The notes under the pieces were generated by a model, which did not search any database, was not told the origin of the DNA, and worked only from the letters and a program-made list of their open reading frames with translations. A stretch of 64,000 nucleotides of DNA from Fodinibacter sp963747405. GTDB taxonomy: Bacteria; Actinomycetota; Actinomycetes; Actinomycetales; Dermatophilaceae. The stretch is from assembly GCA_963747405.1 (NCBI GenBank), contig CAVVFG010000012.1:182174-246173 (forward strand), in the 5' to 3' direction. Both the position numbers and the translations under genes were made by a program. Shown here in pieces: positions 63,436-64,000 of this stretch; the stretch's first letter is position 1; each line of letters starts with the position of its first letter.

Positions 63436-64000
63436 GGGTCGGGCATCGGCTCGGGCGCGGCCTGCGGCAGCTCCGCCGGCCGGGCGCCCCCGGAGAGCCG
63501 GCGCTGCACCAGGATCCCCACGGCCACGGCGGGCGAGGCGAGCGCCGCCCCGAGCATCCCGGCGATCGCGGCACCGACGATCGTCGCTCCGAGCACGACG
63601 ATGGGGTGCAGGCTCAAGGCGGTGCCCGCGAGCCGCACCAGCACGATGGTCTGGACGATGTTCTGGACGACGAGGATGACGACCAGCATGATGATCGCCG
63701 CGTCGATGCCGTTCGCGCCCAGCGCGATCAGCGTCGCGAAGGCGCCCGAGAGGGTCGCGCCGAGGTAGGGGATGTACGACGTGACCAGCGTGACCACCGC
63801 GATGGTGAAGGCGAGGGGCACGCCGAGCACCCACGCCGTTCCGCCGATCAGCACGGCCGTGACGACGGCGGACAGGGTCAGCGCCCAGAAGTAGCGGCGC
63901 ACCGCCACGGCCGAGTCCTCGACGATCTCGGCGCCGGTTCCCTCGTCGAGGCCCAGGTGGGCGCCGACCCACCGGCACAGGCCGGCCCAGTCGATGAGCA
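63426..64000 (-). CDS. AI-2E family transporter, partial (5' end outside)
   Basis: The visible reading continues off the right edge and gives about 190 residues at the C-terminal end. The first visible residues read LIDWAGLCRWVGAHLGLDEG, then SAVAVRRYFW, followed by helices ALTLSAVVTAVLIGGTAWVL and VTLVTSYIPYLGATLSGAFA, LIALGANGIDAAIIMLVVIL and HPIVVLGATIVGAAIAGMLG. The YIPYLGA...GALVA-like loop and the helical layout are those of the AI-2E transporter (PerM/YdiK/TqsA) family. The C-terminal tail is Pro/Ala-rich. The full length cannot be known. Confidence 0.85.
   Translation of the reverse strand, partial: LIDWAGLCRWVGAHLGLDEGTGAEIVEDSAVAVRRYFWALTLSAVVTAVLIGGTAWVLGVPLAFTIAVVTLVTSYIPYLGATLSGAFATLIALGANGIDAAIIMLVVILVVQNIVQTIVLVRLAGTALSLHPIVVLGATIVGAAIAGMLGAALASPAVAVGILVQRRLSGGARPAELPQAAPEPMPDPQA

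Overview
The window is very GC-rich DNA with dense genes in both orientations, frequent 4-bp ATGA/GTGA start-stop overlaps and many short convergent overlaps. F420-linked oxidoreductases, a bifunctional LysX, a DUF5926 protein, GAF-ANTAR regulators, a DUF222/HNH protein, polyprenol-phosphomannose-type glycosyltransferases and HelR all point to an actinobacterium. The mix fits the order Micrococcales, perhaps family Intrasporangiaceae, but that placement is inference. No rRNA, tRNA, CRISPR array or intact transposase was seen.

Layout. 1-6.2 kb: envelope glycan genes (GT87, a phosphatase-fold membrane protein, an MptA/B-like GT-C enzyme, GT2) plus DUF5926. 6.2-9.6 kb: anti-sigma-type ATPase, glycerophosphodiesterase, a sigma factor coupled to an O6-alkylguanine transferase, a deaminase, a VOC protein. 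9.7-14.8 kb: GMC oxidoreductase, a luciferase-like/hemerythrin fusion, a TPR protein, a hydrolase. 14.9-21.9 kb: lysX, a frameshifted membrane protein gene, an MFS carrier, a protein with an internal duplication, a TVP38-type membrane protein. 21.9-26.9 kb: a Rid-like segment in frame with an FAD oxidoreductase, a divergent LuxR regulator, and an F420/NADP redox pair. 26.9-30 kb: DUF808, a methyltransferase remnant, ECF sigma/DGPF pair 1. 30-36.8 kb: a sugar-uptake locus (two permeases, binding lipoprotein, LacI regulator, divergent debranching-type glycosidase) lacking its ATPase. 36.8-45.6 kb: GAF-ANTAR regulator, beta-lactamase-fold hydrolase, DUF2510 protein, membrane alpha/beta hydrolase, hemerythrin, small acetyltransferase, and a DUF222/HNH gene behind an SOS-box-like promoter. 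45.8-53.1 kb: ECF/DGPF pair 2, phosphoesterase, short UvrA-like ATPase, and helR behind a rifamycin-associated-element-like inverted repeat. 53.3-59.4 kb: a less GC-extreme, decayed stretch with a DUF1254/1214 protein, a second GAF-ANTAR regulator, GNAT and ZIP-transporter pseudogenes and an AAA ATPase. 59.4-64 kb: rhodanese, Fpg/Nei glycosylase, App1-like phosphatase, a third GAF-ANTAR regulator, fructosamine kinase family protein, AI-2E family transporter (partial).

The strongest leads are: (1) the UvrA-like/helR pair with its upstream inverted repeat; (2) a 42-bp-period repeat present both in frame inside a glycosyltransferase gene and in an intergenic region 8 kb away; (3) two ECF-DGPF modules with opposite gene order; (4) unusual domain fusions (LLM-hemerythrin, Rid-FAD); (5) a probable DNA-level enrichment of GATGCCG/CGGCATC that forces rare codons; (6) four decayed or frameshifted genes.
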